Shown: piece by piece, positions 26,838 through 36,664 of the stretch
How positions within the stretch are numbered: position 1 is the stretch's first letter
How the letters are laid out: each line of letters begins with the position of its first letter
Source: UBA4802 sp964509195
GTDB taxonomy: Bacteria > Spirochaetota > UBA4802 > UB4802
DNA length: 64,000 nucleotides
Assembly: GCA_964509195.1 (NCBI GenBank)
Contig: CAZDWJ010000003.1
Span: 62,001-126,000 of the forward strand
Direction: 5' to 3'
The notes under the pieces: generated by a model
Told to the model about the DNA's origin: nothing
Database searches by the model: none
The model's input: the letters and a program-made list of their open reading frames with translations, nothing else
Program-made: the position numbers and the translations under genes

Positions 26838-28277
26838 TTAATTATTTTCAATTTTCAGTATTTCTTTAATAATTCTAATGTCGTCTTTTCTAATCAACAC
26901 AACCATAACTGTCATCATATAAAAAAAGGAAACAATGAAGAATGAATAATATCCTGTAATTGCATCCAATTCTATAATGTGATAAATGGAATATGATACA
27001 ACATCAATACCTGCCAGAAACACAATAAATTTTACTATCTCATAAAAATGCATATTTTCATTTTTGTAAAGATAAAAATGGCTCATAGCATAAATAACGC
27101 CATACGTAAGCACAACAGTTATGGCTGCTCCATAGATATCAAATATTTTTATTAAAACAATATTACAAACTACATTTACTATAGATGATATCAGCAAAAT
27201 CTTAGACAAAATTTTTTGTTTATCTAATCCAACTATAATTATGGTAGCCATATTAAATAGTAAAGGTATTGAAAATGATAATATTTTTAATGCCTCTATT
27301 GAGTTAAAATACTTTTGTCCAAAAACTACTAATATAATTTCCTTAGCAAAAAGAAGAAAAACAAGAAGCAAATAAAATGAAAGTATATTAAAAAACTTAC
27401 TTAATGTAGTAAAGGCAAACTGAAATTTGTTTCTGTCATTGTTTTTCATACCTGTGTACAACACCGGTGCAATGATTCTGTAAAGATTATTTTGTAGTAT
27501 TGAGATAGTATCAATAAACAATATACTGTTTGTAAAAATCCCTACCTCTTTAGTTCCTGATAACAATGAAATGAATGTAGCATTTGTTCTGAAAGGCAAA
27601 TTCCACAATATTGTTATGGCTGTGAATGGTATAATAGATCTGCAAAAGTTAATAAAATGTTTTCTGGTAAATCTAAATTTAAATTTTCTGAACACATACA
27701 CTGCCAGATATGCAACAAAAATGTATACTATTACTAATCGTACAATACATAAATCATAATAATCGCCCCTGTAAACTATAACTGCAATTGTGCCTAATAA
27801 AAACAGTTTCACATACAGACTGTTTATAACAGAAGGAAATAAAAATTTCTGGCGTGCTTCATCCACTGCATAAAAAGTCCTTATCAATTCATTTCCTACA
27901 CGTACAACACCTAAAATCAGCGTCAAATTAATAACATTGTGATTATATCCTGTAAAAAGGAGGGTTAAAGCCATAAGGCTATACATAACGATTGAGAGAA
28001 TAAGTTTTAGGGAAAAAGCGCTGGTAAAATGACTCTCTTGTGGATCTGATTCTAAATTCAGAGCTCGTACCAATGTTGTATTTATACCTACATCTGTTAG
28101 TAATGTAAAAAGCGTAGCATATGCCAGAGCAGTAGAATATTCTCCAAAATGTTCTACACTGAGGTAACGGGCAATAATAATATTAGCGATGAAAAAAGTA
28201 ATTTTTTCAACAAAGGACGCTGCATTTACGATAATGAAATTAAAAAATATTATTGTTTTTGAGGATGCTTCATGCAT
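26838..28277 (-). CDS. Oligosaccharide flippase (Wzx/MATE-like)
   Basis: 479 residues with about 12-14 membrane helices and the family start FFNFIIVNAASFVEKITFFIANIIIARYLS (positions about 10-40). It should move lipid-linked oligosaccharide units across the inner membrane. No polymerase (wzy) or ligase (waaL) is visible in the window. A second intact flippase lies at 28930-30336 and a third as a fragment at 39094-39400, so several glycans or replacements are implied. Confidence 0.85.
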   Translation of the reverse strand: MHEASSKTIIFFNFIIVNAASFVEKITFFIANIIIARYLSVEHFGEYSTALAYATLFTLLTDVGINTTLVRALNLESDPQESHFTSAFSLKLILSIVMYSLMALTLLFTGYNHNVINLTLILGVVRVGNELIRTFYAVDEARQKFLFPSVINSLYVKLFLLGTIAVIVYRGDYYDLCIVRLVIVYIFVAYLAVYVFRKFKFRFTRKHFINFCRSIIPFTAITILWNLPFRTNATFISLLSGTKEVGIFTNSILFIDTISILQNNLYRIIAPVLYTGMKNNDRNKFQFAFTTLSKFFNILSFYLLLVFLLFAKEIILVVFGQKYFNSIEALKILSFSIPLLFNMATIIIVGLDKQKILSKILLISSIVNVVCNIVLIKIFDIYGAAITVVLTYGVIYAMSHFYLYKNENMHFYEIVKFIVFLAGIDVVSYSIYHIIELDAITGYYSFFIVSFFYMMTVMVVLIRKDDIRIIKEILKIENN

Positions 28278-28439
28278 GATTTTTGTTAAAAAGATTAATG
28301 GTCAAGTCCATAATAGTGTGTAATCCTACCAGCATCATAAAAATCATTTACTGCTCCAATGACTTTTTTTATTCCACCGATAGTTCTGTTCTTGAAATAT
28401 CCCTGTCATCACTGCATATACACTATAGTCATTATTACC

Positions 28440-28900
28440 CCCCCCCCTACTAACTTACGTACTGCTCGGCTGACATTGCCTCGTGATACCCCTGGTAATG
28501 TAATTCCTGCTTGCTCTAAACTGCGCCGTATCTTGCGTGTTGAGAAACCATTGATATAAAGTGAACTTGCCAATAGGCTACCTTACCTATCTGCTATTCT
28601 GTTACTATTTTCCCATCACCTTCTCTATATAATAGTTTTGCCTATGTTACCATCAATAAACTCATTAAATGCTTCCTCAATATACATTTCTAAATTTCTT
28701 TGTACCATCGCCATTAATGGATCTTTATACTGTATAATTTCTTCATAGTGACGTACTAAAAAATCTTTCTTGCAATTATCCTCTCCATAGGTACACTTTG
28801 ATTGTAGTATTGTGCTCCTCCTGTGATAACTATTTTAGTTGAGTTTTCATTATCTGGTGGGAGTACAATGCTTCTTTCAAGCATCTTTTATACACTGTAT
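28440..28900 (-). pseudogene. Degraded transposase remnant
   Basis: The 650-base space between the two flippases holds minus-strand pieces of protein. Near 28560-28440 a frame reads LYINGFSTRKIRRSLEQAG then VSRGNVSRAVRKLVG, a helix-turn-helix-like segment. Upstream (28880-28640) another frame reads MVQRNLEMYIEEAFNEFIDG after several stops. Order and spacing resemble the N-terminal part of a mutator-type transposase, but no catalytic core remains. A run of ten C lies at 28438-28447. Confidence 0.4.
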
Positions 28901-28929
28901 GGGACGGAAACTCTATAATATTTATTTAG

Positions 28930-30336
28930 TTATATTTTATCTATGTTTGATAAATCATTAATAAAAAATTTCATTATTATCTTAATATATTTTATATTAA
29001 TAATACAAATGATAAACCCCCATAGCCAGTGAATATCTTTTGTATAATGAAATTCTATTAACATACCTATTAATATCAAATTGTGGATCAATAGTATAAA
29101 TAATGAGCTACTTTGCCATAAAATATTTGATATTATTGTTCTACCCCAAAATAAAAAAATGAATGCAGTTGAATTTGCTATTACGGCACCAAATGCACCA
29201 TACTTTGGTACCAATAAATAATTAATAATAATATTAAGAATTGATCCAGATAAGGTTGCCAAAGTAACAAATATTGTTTTACGCTTAAAGCTTATCCCTA
29301 AAGCTGTAGTTTCACCTATAGTATATAAAATAGGCCCTACCAACAAAAAAGGGAAGATATCAATGGCCGGATAATAAGATTGTTCAAGAATATAATATAA
29401 CAAAAACTTAAGTTTTAATATTATAAAAAATATCAGTAACAATGAAAATAATAGAATTCTTGTAACAATATTATATTTTTCTTTTGGAACATTATTTGTA
29501 TACCACCTATAAGCTATTGGTGTCCAAAATGTTGCAAACCCCTGTTGAACTATTAATAATATGCTAGATAGCTTTGAAGCATTTGCATATACTCCAAGTT
29601 CATAAAAGTTTGACCATATTCTTAATGATATTTTGTCCATAGCATTCATAATCCACATAAAAATTGAGGCAAAAACCAGCGGAAACCCATAAAGAAATAA
29701 TTTTTTTATCAATGAATAATTAATAATGTCAATTTTAATTTTCCAATAACCTCTTATAAGGTATAATACAATAATACTCGAAATTATATGTGATAATAAA
29801 TTTGCAATAATCAGACTTGTATATTTTTTATTTAAATACAATAAAACTATAACAAACATCAAATTTACTATATTTTGCATAATAAATGTAATTGAAAATA
29901 GCAAAGCCCTTTCTTCCATTCTAATTATTAGTGAACTGAATCTATAAAAGGTAATAAAGATTAAACTAGATCCCAGAATCAAAATACTATAAAAATTTAT
30001 TTCACCAAATAAAAACAATGAAAGAGGTTTATAACAAAATAATAATATTAAGAAAACTATGATAGCATTTAAAAAAGGAATGACGTAAGAATTCAGAAGT
30101 AATTGATTTTTATTTTTTGATTCGTGATATTCTCTAACAAAAGATTGATCAAAGCCAGCTAACAAAATAAGTACACTCAATTGTTGAAACACCACAAACA
30201 TTGAAGATTTACCATATTCTTCAGGGTTTATTAACCATGTTGTGATTGGTACAGAAATAAAGCCAACAAATGCAGCTATAACTGGGCCTATAGAGAAATT
30301 AATGAATTTTTTAAAAAGATCTCTTGATTCATTCAT
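28930..30336 (-). CDS. Oligosaccharide flippase (Wzx-like)
   Basis: 468 residues with about 12 membrane helices and strongly AT-rich codons. It starts KFINFSIGPVIAAFVGFIS, typical of the polysaccharide-biosynthesis transporter family, and contains LIRMEERALLFSI in the first half. The function is lipid-linked glycan export to the periplasm. It is only weakly similar to the flippase at 26838-28277, so it is a non-orthologous second transporter. Confidence 0.83.
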   Translation of the reverse strand: MNESRDLFKKFINFSIGPVIAAFVGFISVPITTWLINPEEYGKSSMFVVFQQLSVLILLAGFDQSFVREYHESKNKNQLLLNSYVIPFLNAIIVFLILLFCYKPLSLFLFGEINFYSILILGSSLIFITFYRFSSLIIRMEERALLFSITFIMQNIVNLMFVIVLLYLNKKYTSLIIANLLSHIISSIIVLYLIRGYWKIKIDIINYSLIKKLFLYGFPLVFASIFMWIMNAMDKISLRIWSNFYELGVYANASKLSSILLIVQQGFATFWTPIAYRWYTNNVPKEKYNIVTRILLFSLLLIFFIILKLKFLLYYILEQSYYPAIDIFPFLLVGPILYTIGETTALGISFKRKTIFVTLATLSGSILNIIINYLLVPKYGAFGAVIANSTAFIFLFWGRTIISNILWQSSSLFILLIHNLILIGMLIEFHYTKDIHWLWGFIICIINIKYIKIIMKFFINDLSNIDKI

Positions 30337-30386
30337 AGTAATAAGTTACAAAGCAATTTACTAAAAATAATATTTATTCATATCTA

Positions 30387-30593
30387 TTAAAATAACATCT
30401 TAACTTTAGCAATTAAGATATCGGCCCTTACACCAAATTTTTTAATTACATTTGTTGGAAATAAACAGTATCCATATAAATAAAATAATATTTCAGTATA
30501 ATAGCTAAGAATTTTCATGATCTTTGATATTACATTTAATAAAAATTTAAAATTATTTGGCGCAATATTATTTATTTTGAATAATGAAAGTTA
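30387..30593 (-). pseudogene. C-terminal fragment of an unrecognised protein
   Basis: An open minus-strand stretch of about 67 codons ends at 30387-30389 and contains FLLNVISKIMKILSYYTEIL and FPTNVIKKFGVRADILIAKV. A short ORF could begin at ATG 30518 (43 codons). There is no start signal and no family match that I recognise; probably the end of a gene lost from this locus. Confidence 0.35.
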
Positions 30594-30616
30594 ATAAAAA
30601 TCTACATTATATTTTT

Positions 30617-30754
30617 TTAAAACTCAACCCACCTCTCTTTGTTTTTCTCCCAGCTAGACAAATTCCATATTATATTTTTATTGATTTTTGTTTTATCCTT
30701 TAGATAATCTAAATTTTCAACAACATAAATAAATTTATTCGTTAAATCATTTAT
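30617..30754 (-). pseudogene. C-terminal fragment of a glycosyltransferase-like gene cut by the IS256 element
   Basis: Minus-strand frame INDLTNKFIYVVENLDYLK ... WNLSSWEKNKERWVEF stops at 30617-30619 and is open right up to the left end of the IS at 30755. The style (SSWEKNKERW before the stop) is that of the last helix of many glycosyltransferases. The other half is not found beyond the right end of the IS, so insertion was followed by deletion. Confidence 0.45.
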
Positions 30755-30815
30755 GGAGGATGTCTAAGATTTTGTGTAAATGGTTATAACTACCAATATA
30801 AGGAGATGACCATTT

Positions 30816-32033
30816 ATGCAAGACAAAAGAACCCTATTGGCCCAAGAACTGGCTAAAGAATGTAAGACAGTTGAAGATGTCCACAATATGCTGAAAGACC
30901 TATTTAAACGAACTATTGAAGAAGTCTTAGAAAGTGAAATAACTAACCACCTGGTTTATGAAAAACACAGCAGCCAAGGGATTAACTCAGGCAACAGCCG
31001 CAACAGCTATAGTACAAAAACCCTCAAAACTCAGATGGGTGAAACTGAAATCAACATACCACGAGACCGTAACGGTGAATTTGAACCACAAATAATCAAG
31101 AAATACGAAAAAAATGCCAGTGAATTAGAAAACCAGATTATTGCCAAGTATGCCAAGGGTATGTCTACCCGTGATATAGAAAACCACTTAAGAGATATTT
31201 ATGGTGTTGATGTATCAGCAGGTCTAATCAGCCGAGTTACTGATAAAATTATGCCTCTGGTCGCAGAGTGGCAAGCCCGGCCTTTAGAAAGAATCTATGC
31301 AATAGTCTATCTTGATGCCATTCATTTCAAAGTTCGCAAAGATAACCGAATTATCAATAAAGCCGCCTACAGTATCCTGGGCATCAGCTTAAGTGGCCAC
31401 AAAGATGTCCTTGGGATCTGGGTTGGTGAAACTGAAAGCGCCAGCTTCTGGCTTAGTGTCTGTAATGACCTTAAGGCCAGAGGCATAGAAGATATCTTGA
31501 TTGTCGCTAAAGACGGGTTAGCCGGCTTTTCTGAAGCCATTAACACTGTTTTTCCTCAAACAGACATTCAGTTGTGTGTGATTCACCAGATCCGTAATTC
31601 CTTAAAATATGTGTCATATAAGGATCAGAAGCTATTAATGGCTGACCTGAAGAACGTATACCAGGCCCTGACTCTGGAAGAAGCTATGTACAACTCTGAA
31701 GAGTTCAAGAAAAAATGGGGTAAAAAATATCCTCTGGTAATTCGGTCACGGGAAACCCACTGGGATGAGTTAACTACTTACTTCAGGTATCCAGTGGAGA
31801 TTCGCCGGATCATTTATACAACCAACCTTATCGAAGGATATCACCGACAGCTTAGAAAAGTAACCAAAACAAAAACAGCTTATCCGACTGATGAGGCCTT
31901 AAGAAATATTGTTTATCTGGCCACCATGGATATCAGCAAAAAATGGACCATGCCAATAAAAGACTGGAACAATGTTTTGGCTCAGTTTATCTTGTATTAT
32001 GGTGACCGGTTAACTGAAAAAATGGCTATTTAA
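30816..32033 (+). CDS. IS256-family (mutator-type) transposase
   Basis: 405 residues. The DDE triad can be placed: Asp of VYLDAIHFK, Asp of VAKDGLAGF with following CVIHQIRNSLK (C-x2-H signature), and Glu of NLIEGYHRQLRK. Length and domain order match full-length IS256 transposases. The ribosome site AAGGAG is eight bases before ATG. Codon use is less AT-biased than the neighbours, consistent with recent arrival. Only plus-strand gene in the island. Confidence 0.95.
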   Translation: MQDKRTLLAQELAKECKTVEDVHNMLKDLFKRTIEEVLESEITNHLVYEKHSSQGINSGNSRNSYSTKTLKTQMGETEINIPRDRNGEFEPQIIKKYEKNASELENQIIAKYAKGMSTRDIENHLRDIYGVDVSAGLISRVTDKIMPLVAEWQARPLERIYAIVYLDAIHFKVRKDNRIINKAAYSILGISLSGHKDVLGIWVGETESASFWLSVCNDLKARGIEDILIVAKDGLAGFSEAINTVFPQTDIQLCVIHQIRNSLKYVSYKDQKLLMADLKNVYQALTLEEAMYNSEEFKKKWGKKYPLVIRSRETHWDELTTYFRYPVEIRRIIYTTNLIEGYHRQLRKVTKTKTAYPTDEALRNIVYLATMDISKKWTMPIKDWNNVLAQFILYYGDRLTEKMAI

Positions 32034-32263
32034 GTGAAATATTGGGAATGCTAAGGTTAACTGCGGGGGCGCTGCCCCCGAACCCCTGAGGTTTATCGCT
32101 TTGGTTCTCCCAGGGATAGCAAAAAGAAAAGCGAGAATAACCCCTGGTTTCCCGCTATCGCTGGCAGAAACTCAACAGACGCTCAGGTTGCTCCTCAGCA
32201 TTGCCCTATCCTTCTGGCGAGTAAGAGCCAGCAATAGTCTTCCCTAATTTAAACCAGGAAATA
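32034..32263 (+). other. GC-rich non-coding tail of the IS256 element
   Basis: Between the transposase stop and the right inverted repeat. It carries a perfect hairpin CGGGGGC-GCT-GCCCCCG at 32064-32080 without a following T-run, and further GC-rich inverted pieces around CTCCCAGGG and CCCCTGG. No ORF is seen. The remaining 100 bases to the next gene hold only a possible ATG with eight codons cut by the IS (around 32294-32318, minus). Confidence 0.5.
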
Positions 32264-32392
32264 CCATTTACACAAAATTATTTACACTCCCAATTAATAT
32301 TAAGAGTGTTTTTCATACTGACTTCCCAATATTACGTATTTATAATGTAAATCCCACTGGTAATGCTAAGAAGTTTGAATCATGAAAAAGTC

Positions 32393-33481
32393 TCAGGCAA
32401 GAGTTATTTCATCAAATACCTTTTGCCAATTTTCACAAGCTTCTTTTTCAGAAAAAACATCTAATACTTTTAACCTATTTTTCTCTGCAATATTTTTATC
32501 CAACTCAAATATCTGGTTAAAAGATAAATCTTTTATTTTTAAAGTGTCAAAAATTTTTATGCCACGGTATGCAAAAAACTCGAAAGGAGAAGTATCTGAC
32601 CTTATAAATACTTTTTTACCTAAAGCAAGCAAGGCAATTGTATTACCTAAACCTTGTTGTCTTTCATGGTTCATTATTGCTACATCTACACTTGATAAGA
32701 CCTTTACATATTCATAAGGTGAAATAAATTCTGTCAATGGTTCAAATTTTAATCCAAACATTTTATTGCCTAAAAAAACAATTTTTTTTATGTATGCCGC
32801 ATTTCCATAAGATAAAGGGCAAATAATTTTTATGTCTTTATCTTTGAACCTATCTAAAAATTCAAACACCTCTTGGTGGTTATTAGCCGGATCTCCTGAA
32901 TTGCCAACCAAAATTATTTTTATCCCATCTTCTCTATTTTGAGGAGTCAAATTTTTAATTAAATTAAAGTCAACAGGATTAGGATAAAAAGAATATATAT
33001 ATTTTGCATTTGACCCGTAAACTTTCTTAACGATTTCATAATCTCCTCTGATTAAAGATACTACAACAGGTATTTGGGGAATAATTGTTTTCCGCAAATA
33101 TTCTACAAAATCATGTTTTATATTGTTCTGTCTGTGTTTATAAAAATAAACATCTCCTCCCCATATAGACCATACACACTTATTAATCTTGTCTCGCCTA
33201 AAATACAAATAAAAAAGTAACCTGGGATTAAATAGGCCATGGATTATTAGTTTGTCTTTTTGACTAAATTTGTTTATTATGGGTACAAACCCCCATTTTC
33301 CAGTATATCTTACACATTTTATTTTTGGCAAAACGCTTTTATCCAATTTAGAATAAAAATAATCATCCACTATAAAGCAATGATCTTTTAATTTAAAATA
33401 AGTTCCTTCATTATCTATCATAAAATTAATAAATTTTTTATTAAAGATGGAATCTGACATAAAGTGATATATCACCCACAT
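32393..33481 (-). CDS. wecF: WecF-like TDP-N-acetylfucosamine:lipid II transferase (GT56)
   Basis: 362 residues. SIWGGDVYFYKHRQNN and IILVGNSGDPANNHQEVFEFL are the hallmarks of the GT56 family, as is YEYVKVLSSVDVAIMNHERQQGLGNTIALLALGKKVF in shape (positions about 265-300). Family enzymes add 4-acetamido-4,6-dideoxy-galactose from a dTDP donor to an undecaprenyl-linked disaccharide in enterobacterial common antigen synthesis. The neighbouring genes supply such a dTDP-amino sugar, which supports the call. The acceptor here may be a different lipid-linked saccharide. Confidence 0.8.
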   Translation of the reverse strand: MWVIYHFMSDSIFNKKFINFMIDNEGTYFKLKDHCFIVDDYFYSKLDKSVLPKIKCVRYTGKWGFVPIINKFSQKDKLIIHGLFNPRLLFYLYFRRDKINKCVWSIWGGDVYFYKHRQNNIKHDFVEYLRKTIIPQIPVVVSLIRGDYEIVKKVYGSNAKYIYSFYPNPVDFNLIKNLTPQNREDGIKIILVGNSGDPANNHQEVFEFLDRFKDKDIKIICPLSYGNAAYIKKIVFLGNKMFGLKFEPLTEFISPYEYVKVLSSVDVAIMNHERQQGLGNTIALLALGKKVFIRSDTSPFEFFAYRGIKIFDTLKIKDLSFNQIFELDKNIAEKNRLKVLDVFSEKEACENWQKVFDEITLA

Positions 33482-33530
33482 CGCCTCTCTCCTATATCAT
33501 ACATGGCCAAAAACAATCATATAAAAAGAT

Positions 33531-34589
33531 TTACCACAAATTTACATACATTTTCTCATAATAACTTTTATACTCCCCCGAAACTACATTCTCTATCCAG
33601 TCTCTATTATCCAGATACCATTCCACAGTTTCTTTTATCCCTTCTTCAAAAGTATATCTGGGCTTCCAGCCAAGCTCCGTCGTTATCTTAGTATTATCCA
33701 TTGCATATCTTCTATCATGTCCTGGTCTGTCTTTTACAAATCTAATTAGACTTTCTGATTTACCAAGTATACTTATTATTAACTTAACTATTTCTAAATT
33801 TGTTTTCTCATTATTTCCGCCAATGTTATAAATTTCTCCTACTTTCCCTTTATGTAACACCGCGTCGATTGCCGAGCAATTATCTAATACATGAATCCAG
33901 TCTCTTACCTGCATGCCATCTCCGTAAACCGGCAACTCTTTATTATTTAAACAGTTATTAATCATAAGCGGAATCAGCTTTTCCGGAAACTGATACGGCC
34001 CGTAGTTATTGCTGCAGCGGTTAATATTAACTTGCATACCGTATGTCTTATGATATGCCCTAACAATCAAATCCGCACTTGCCTTAGATGCCGAATAGGG
34101 ACTGTTAGGCATAAGAGGCATCGTCTCTGTAAACTTCCCTGTCTCCCCCAGGCTTCCATAGACTTCATCCGTCGACACCTGTAAAAACTTAACTCCCTCT
34201 CTATATTCAAAGCAATATTTATTATCCGGTTCAAGATTCCAATGCTTTTTAGCAATATTAAGCGAAACCTGAGTTCCTATTATATTGGTGGTTAAAAACA
34301 CCTCAGGCTCAACAATGCTTCTGTCTACATGTGATTCAGCAGCAAAGTTCACCACATAATCTATCTTGTGCTTATTGAATATCTCATAAATCTTGTTTCT
34401 ATCTCTTATATCAGCTCTAATAAACTTATAATTAGGGTTGTCTTCTACATCTTTCATATTTCCCAAGTTCCCGGCATAGGTTAATAAATCCACGTTTATT
34501 ATTTTATAGTCAGGATATTTATTTAGCATATACCGTATAAAATTACTTCCAATAAAACCTGCTCCACCTGTAACTAAAACAGTTTTCAC
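33531..34589 (-). CDS. rfbB: dTDP-glucose 4,6-dehydratase
   Basis: 352 residues of the extended SDR class: NAD-binding VTGGAGFIGSNFIRYML, then VNFAAESHVDRSI, STDEVYGSLGETG with the catalytic Asp-Glu pair and YSASKASADLIV with the Tyr-x3-Lys. It converts dTDP-glucose to dTDP-4-keto-6-deoxyglucose. It lies 26 bases downstream of rfbA. GC content is higher than in the genes at 24-33 kb. A second, diverged copy is at 47186-48268. Confidence 0.95.
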   Translation of the reverse strand: MKTVLVTGGAGFIGSNFIRYMLNKYPDYKIINVDLLTYAGNLGNMKDVEDNPNYKFIRADIRDRNKIYEIFNKHKIDYVVNFAAESHVDRSIVEPEVFLTTNIIGTQVSLNIAKKHWNLEPDNKYCFEYREGVKFLQVSTDEVYGSLGETGKFTETMPLMPNSPYSASKASADLIVRAYHKTYGMQVNINRCSNNYGPYQFPEKLIPLMINNCLNNKELPVYGDGMQVRDWIHVLDNCSAIDAVLHKGKVGEIYNIGGNNEKTNLEIVKLIISILGKSESLIRFVKDRPGHDRRYAMDNTKITTELGWKPRYTFEEGIKETVEWYLDNRDWIENVVSGEYKSYYEKMYVNLW

Positions 34590-34615
34590 TTTCCTGTCCC
34601 CCGTTTAAACTTTAA

Positions 34616-35479
34616 TCATTTCAACAGTGATAATATGTACTGTCCATAGTCAGTCATTTTTAGCCTTTCCCCACATTCCCGCAACTGCTCTTTAGTTATG
34701 AATCCTCTGTGCCAGGCAATTTCTTCTAAGCAGGCAATATAAAAACCTTGCCTTGACTGAATTGCCTCCACAAACTGCGCAGCTTTAATCAAACCTTCCG
34801 GTGTCCCCGTGTCGAGCCAGGCCATCCCGCGCCCCAACAGATTAACATGCAATTGATTCTTTTCTAGATATGCCTTATTTACATCGGTAATTTCAAGCTC
34901 TCCCCTGGCTGAAGGTTTAATATTTTTCGCAATTTCCACCACTTGATTATCATAAAAATATAATCCTGGTACGGCATAATTCGATTTAGGCTGCTCAGGC
35001 TTTTCTTCTATAGAAATAACCCTATAATTCTCATCAAACTCCACCACCCCAAAAGAACAGGGGTCCTTTACCGGGTACCCGAATATAACGGCGCCTTCCC
35101 TCAGCTCCTTTGCTTTATTCAGCACTCTGGTTAAACCCTGCCCAAAAAACACATTATCTCCCAGAATCAGACAGACATGGTTATCGCCTATAAAGTCTTC
35201 GCCAATAATAAAAGCCTCGGCCAAGCCCCTGGGCTCCTTTTGAACTTTATACGTGAATTTAACACCAATCCTTGAGCCGTCGCCTAATAATCTTTCATAA
35301 GCCGATATGTCATCTGGAGTTGAAATTATTAATATATCCCTAATACCGGCCAGCATTAAAACTGAAATAGGATAATAAATCAACGGCTTGTCATAAATTG
35401 GCAGCAATTGTTTGGAAACAGCAATGGTCATTGGATATAGCCTGGTTCCTTTTCCACCAGCTAAAACTATTCCCTTCAC
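34616..35479 (-). CDS. rfbA: Glucose-1-phosphate thymidylyltransferase
   Basis: 287 residues. N-terminal GIVLAGGKGTRLYPMTIAVSKQLLPIYDKPL is the nucleotide-binding loop of RfbA (positions 3-33). PEGLIKAAQFVEAIQSRQG occupies the usual C-terminal place. It makes dTDP-glucose from glucose-1-phosphate and dTTP, the first step of the dTDP-sugar branch. It lies between the aminotransferase (33 bases upstream) and rfbB. This is the only intact rfbA in the window; the other is a wreck at 46435-47007. Confidence 0.95.
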   Translation of the reverse strand: MKGIVLAGGKGTRLYPMTIAVSKQLLPIYDKPLIYYPISVLMLAGIRDILIISTPDDISAYERLLGDGSRIGVKFTYKVQKEPRGLAEAFIIGEDFIGDNHVCLILGDNVFFGQGLTRVLNKAKELREGAVIFGYPVKDPCSFGVVEFDENYRVISIEEKPEQPKSNYAVPGLYFYDNQVVEIAKNIKPSARGELEITDVNKAYLEKNQLHVNLLGRGMAWLDTGTPEGLIKAAQFVEAIQSRQGFYIACLEEIAWHRGFITKEQLRECGERLKMTDYGQYILSLLK

Positions 35480-35511
35480 ATTTTGACCCCCTATATATCC
35501 AAGTCAAATGG

Positions 35512-36611
35512 CTAATTATCCAGAATAATATTGCAAATTCTTTCAACATCCTCCAGCGATAGATCAGCATACATAGGCAAAGCCAAGACCCTCTCTGAGA
35601 TATGTTTAGCAACTGGCGTAAGGGAACTGTCATACTTGCCCCGGTAGCAACTAAGCTCACTGGTGATTGGATAAAAGTATTTTCGCGTCAAAATATTGTT
35701 CTCCTTTAGCTTTTCATATACCTCATCCCTTGTTAATTTAAAACCGTCGAAAATTACAGGATAATAAGCATAATTATGCTGGACACCTTTTTGAATCTTA
35801 GGCAGTTTTAATCCTTTTACCCCCTTCAGCCTTTCTTTATAGGCCTCAAATATTGCTTTTCTTTTGCTTATTTGTTCATCTATATGTCTTAAATTGCATA
35901 AACCCATCGCCGCCTGAAATTCATTCATCTTAGCGTTCAAACCAACGTATTCAACATTTTTAGGGCCGCTTATGCCGAAATTTCTTATTTTTTCCAGCTT
36001 TAATTTTAATTTTCCGTCATTACAAGTAACTGCTCCGCCTTCAACCGTATTAAAAACCTTTGTCGCGTGAAAGCTGAACATAGAGGCATCTCCAAAATTT
36101 CCTATTCCCATGCCATCTACCTTGACTCCAAAAGCGTGGGCTGCATCATAAATTACTTTTAACCCATATTTCTTGGCTATTTTTTCTATCTTCCTAACAT
36201 TACAAACATTTCCATATACATGTACCGTTATTATAGCAGAAGTTCTATCTGTTATTAAACTCTCTAACTTTTCCTCATCGATTGTATAATCATCTGGGTT
36301 AATGTCGCAAAAACCGGCACCAGCCCATTGCGCACTATGGCATGAGTTGTGGAAATAAAAGTAAAGGGAGTTGTAATGACTTCCCCCTTTAATTCTAATA
36401 CTTGTATGGCACATTCAAGCGCCAGGTGGCCATTGGAAAAAAGAACTATATTTTTAACTTCAAGATACTCCAACAGCCTGGCTTCTAATTCTTTATGCTT
36501 AATCCCCATATTGGTGAGCCATTTACTTTCCCATAAATCTTTTATTTCTTCGATATATTCATCAAAAGAAGGAACGGATGATTGGGTTACTTGAATAAGT
36601 TTTTTTGACAA
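35512..36611 (-). pseudogene. DegT/DnrJ/EryC1-type sugar aminotransferase with a single-base frameshift
   Basis: Two overlapping frames form one protein. The first, from TTG 36611 behind an AAGGGG ribosome site, reads ...SKWLTNMGIKHKELE, FSNGHLALECAIQVL and RNGLVPVF. The second continues CDINPDDYTIDEEKLESL, DAAHAFGVKVDG and SFHATKVFNTVEGGA with the PLP-lysine. The break is at a run of five A (36309-36313; five T on the coding strand) where one more base restores the frame. The family makes dTDP-4-amino-4,6-dideoxy-hexoses (WecE/VioA-like). A sequencing slip in the homopolymer or a genuine mutation are both possible. Confidence 0.82.
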
Positions 36612-36664
36612 TATAATCACCCCTTATCAAAAATAGTTTAATTAATTTACAGAATATGTGCCAA

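Larger units (their letters stand above)
30755..32291 (+). mobile_element. IS256-family insertion sequence, about 1.54 kb
   Basis: Imperfect terminal inverted repeats bound it: left GGAGGATGTCTAAG then ATTTTGTGTAAATGG (30755-30783), and right the complement of ATTTTGTGTAAATGG preceded by GGGAGTGTAAATA (32264-32291). It contains a complete transposase and a 250-base GC-rich tail. No clear 8-9-base target duplication is seen at the edges, so flanking DNA has been rearranged after insertion. Confidence 0.8.

Noticed and set aside
28438..28447. Poly-C tract as phase-variation switch
   Set aside because: It lies in a degraded transposase region, not in or before an intact gene.
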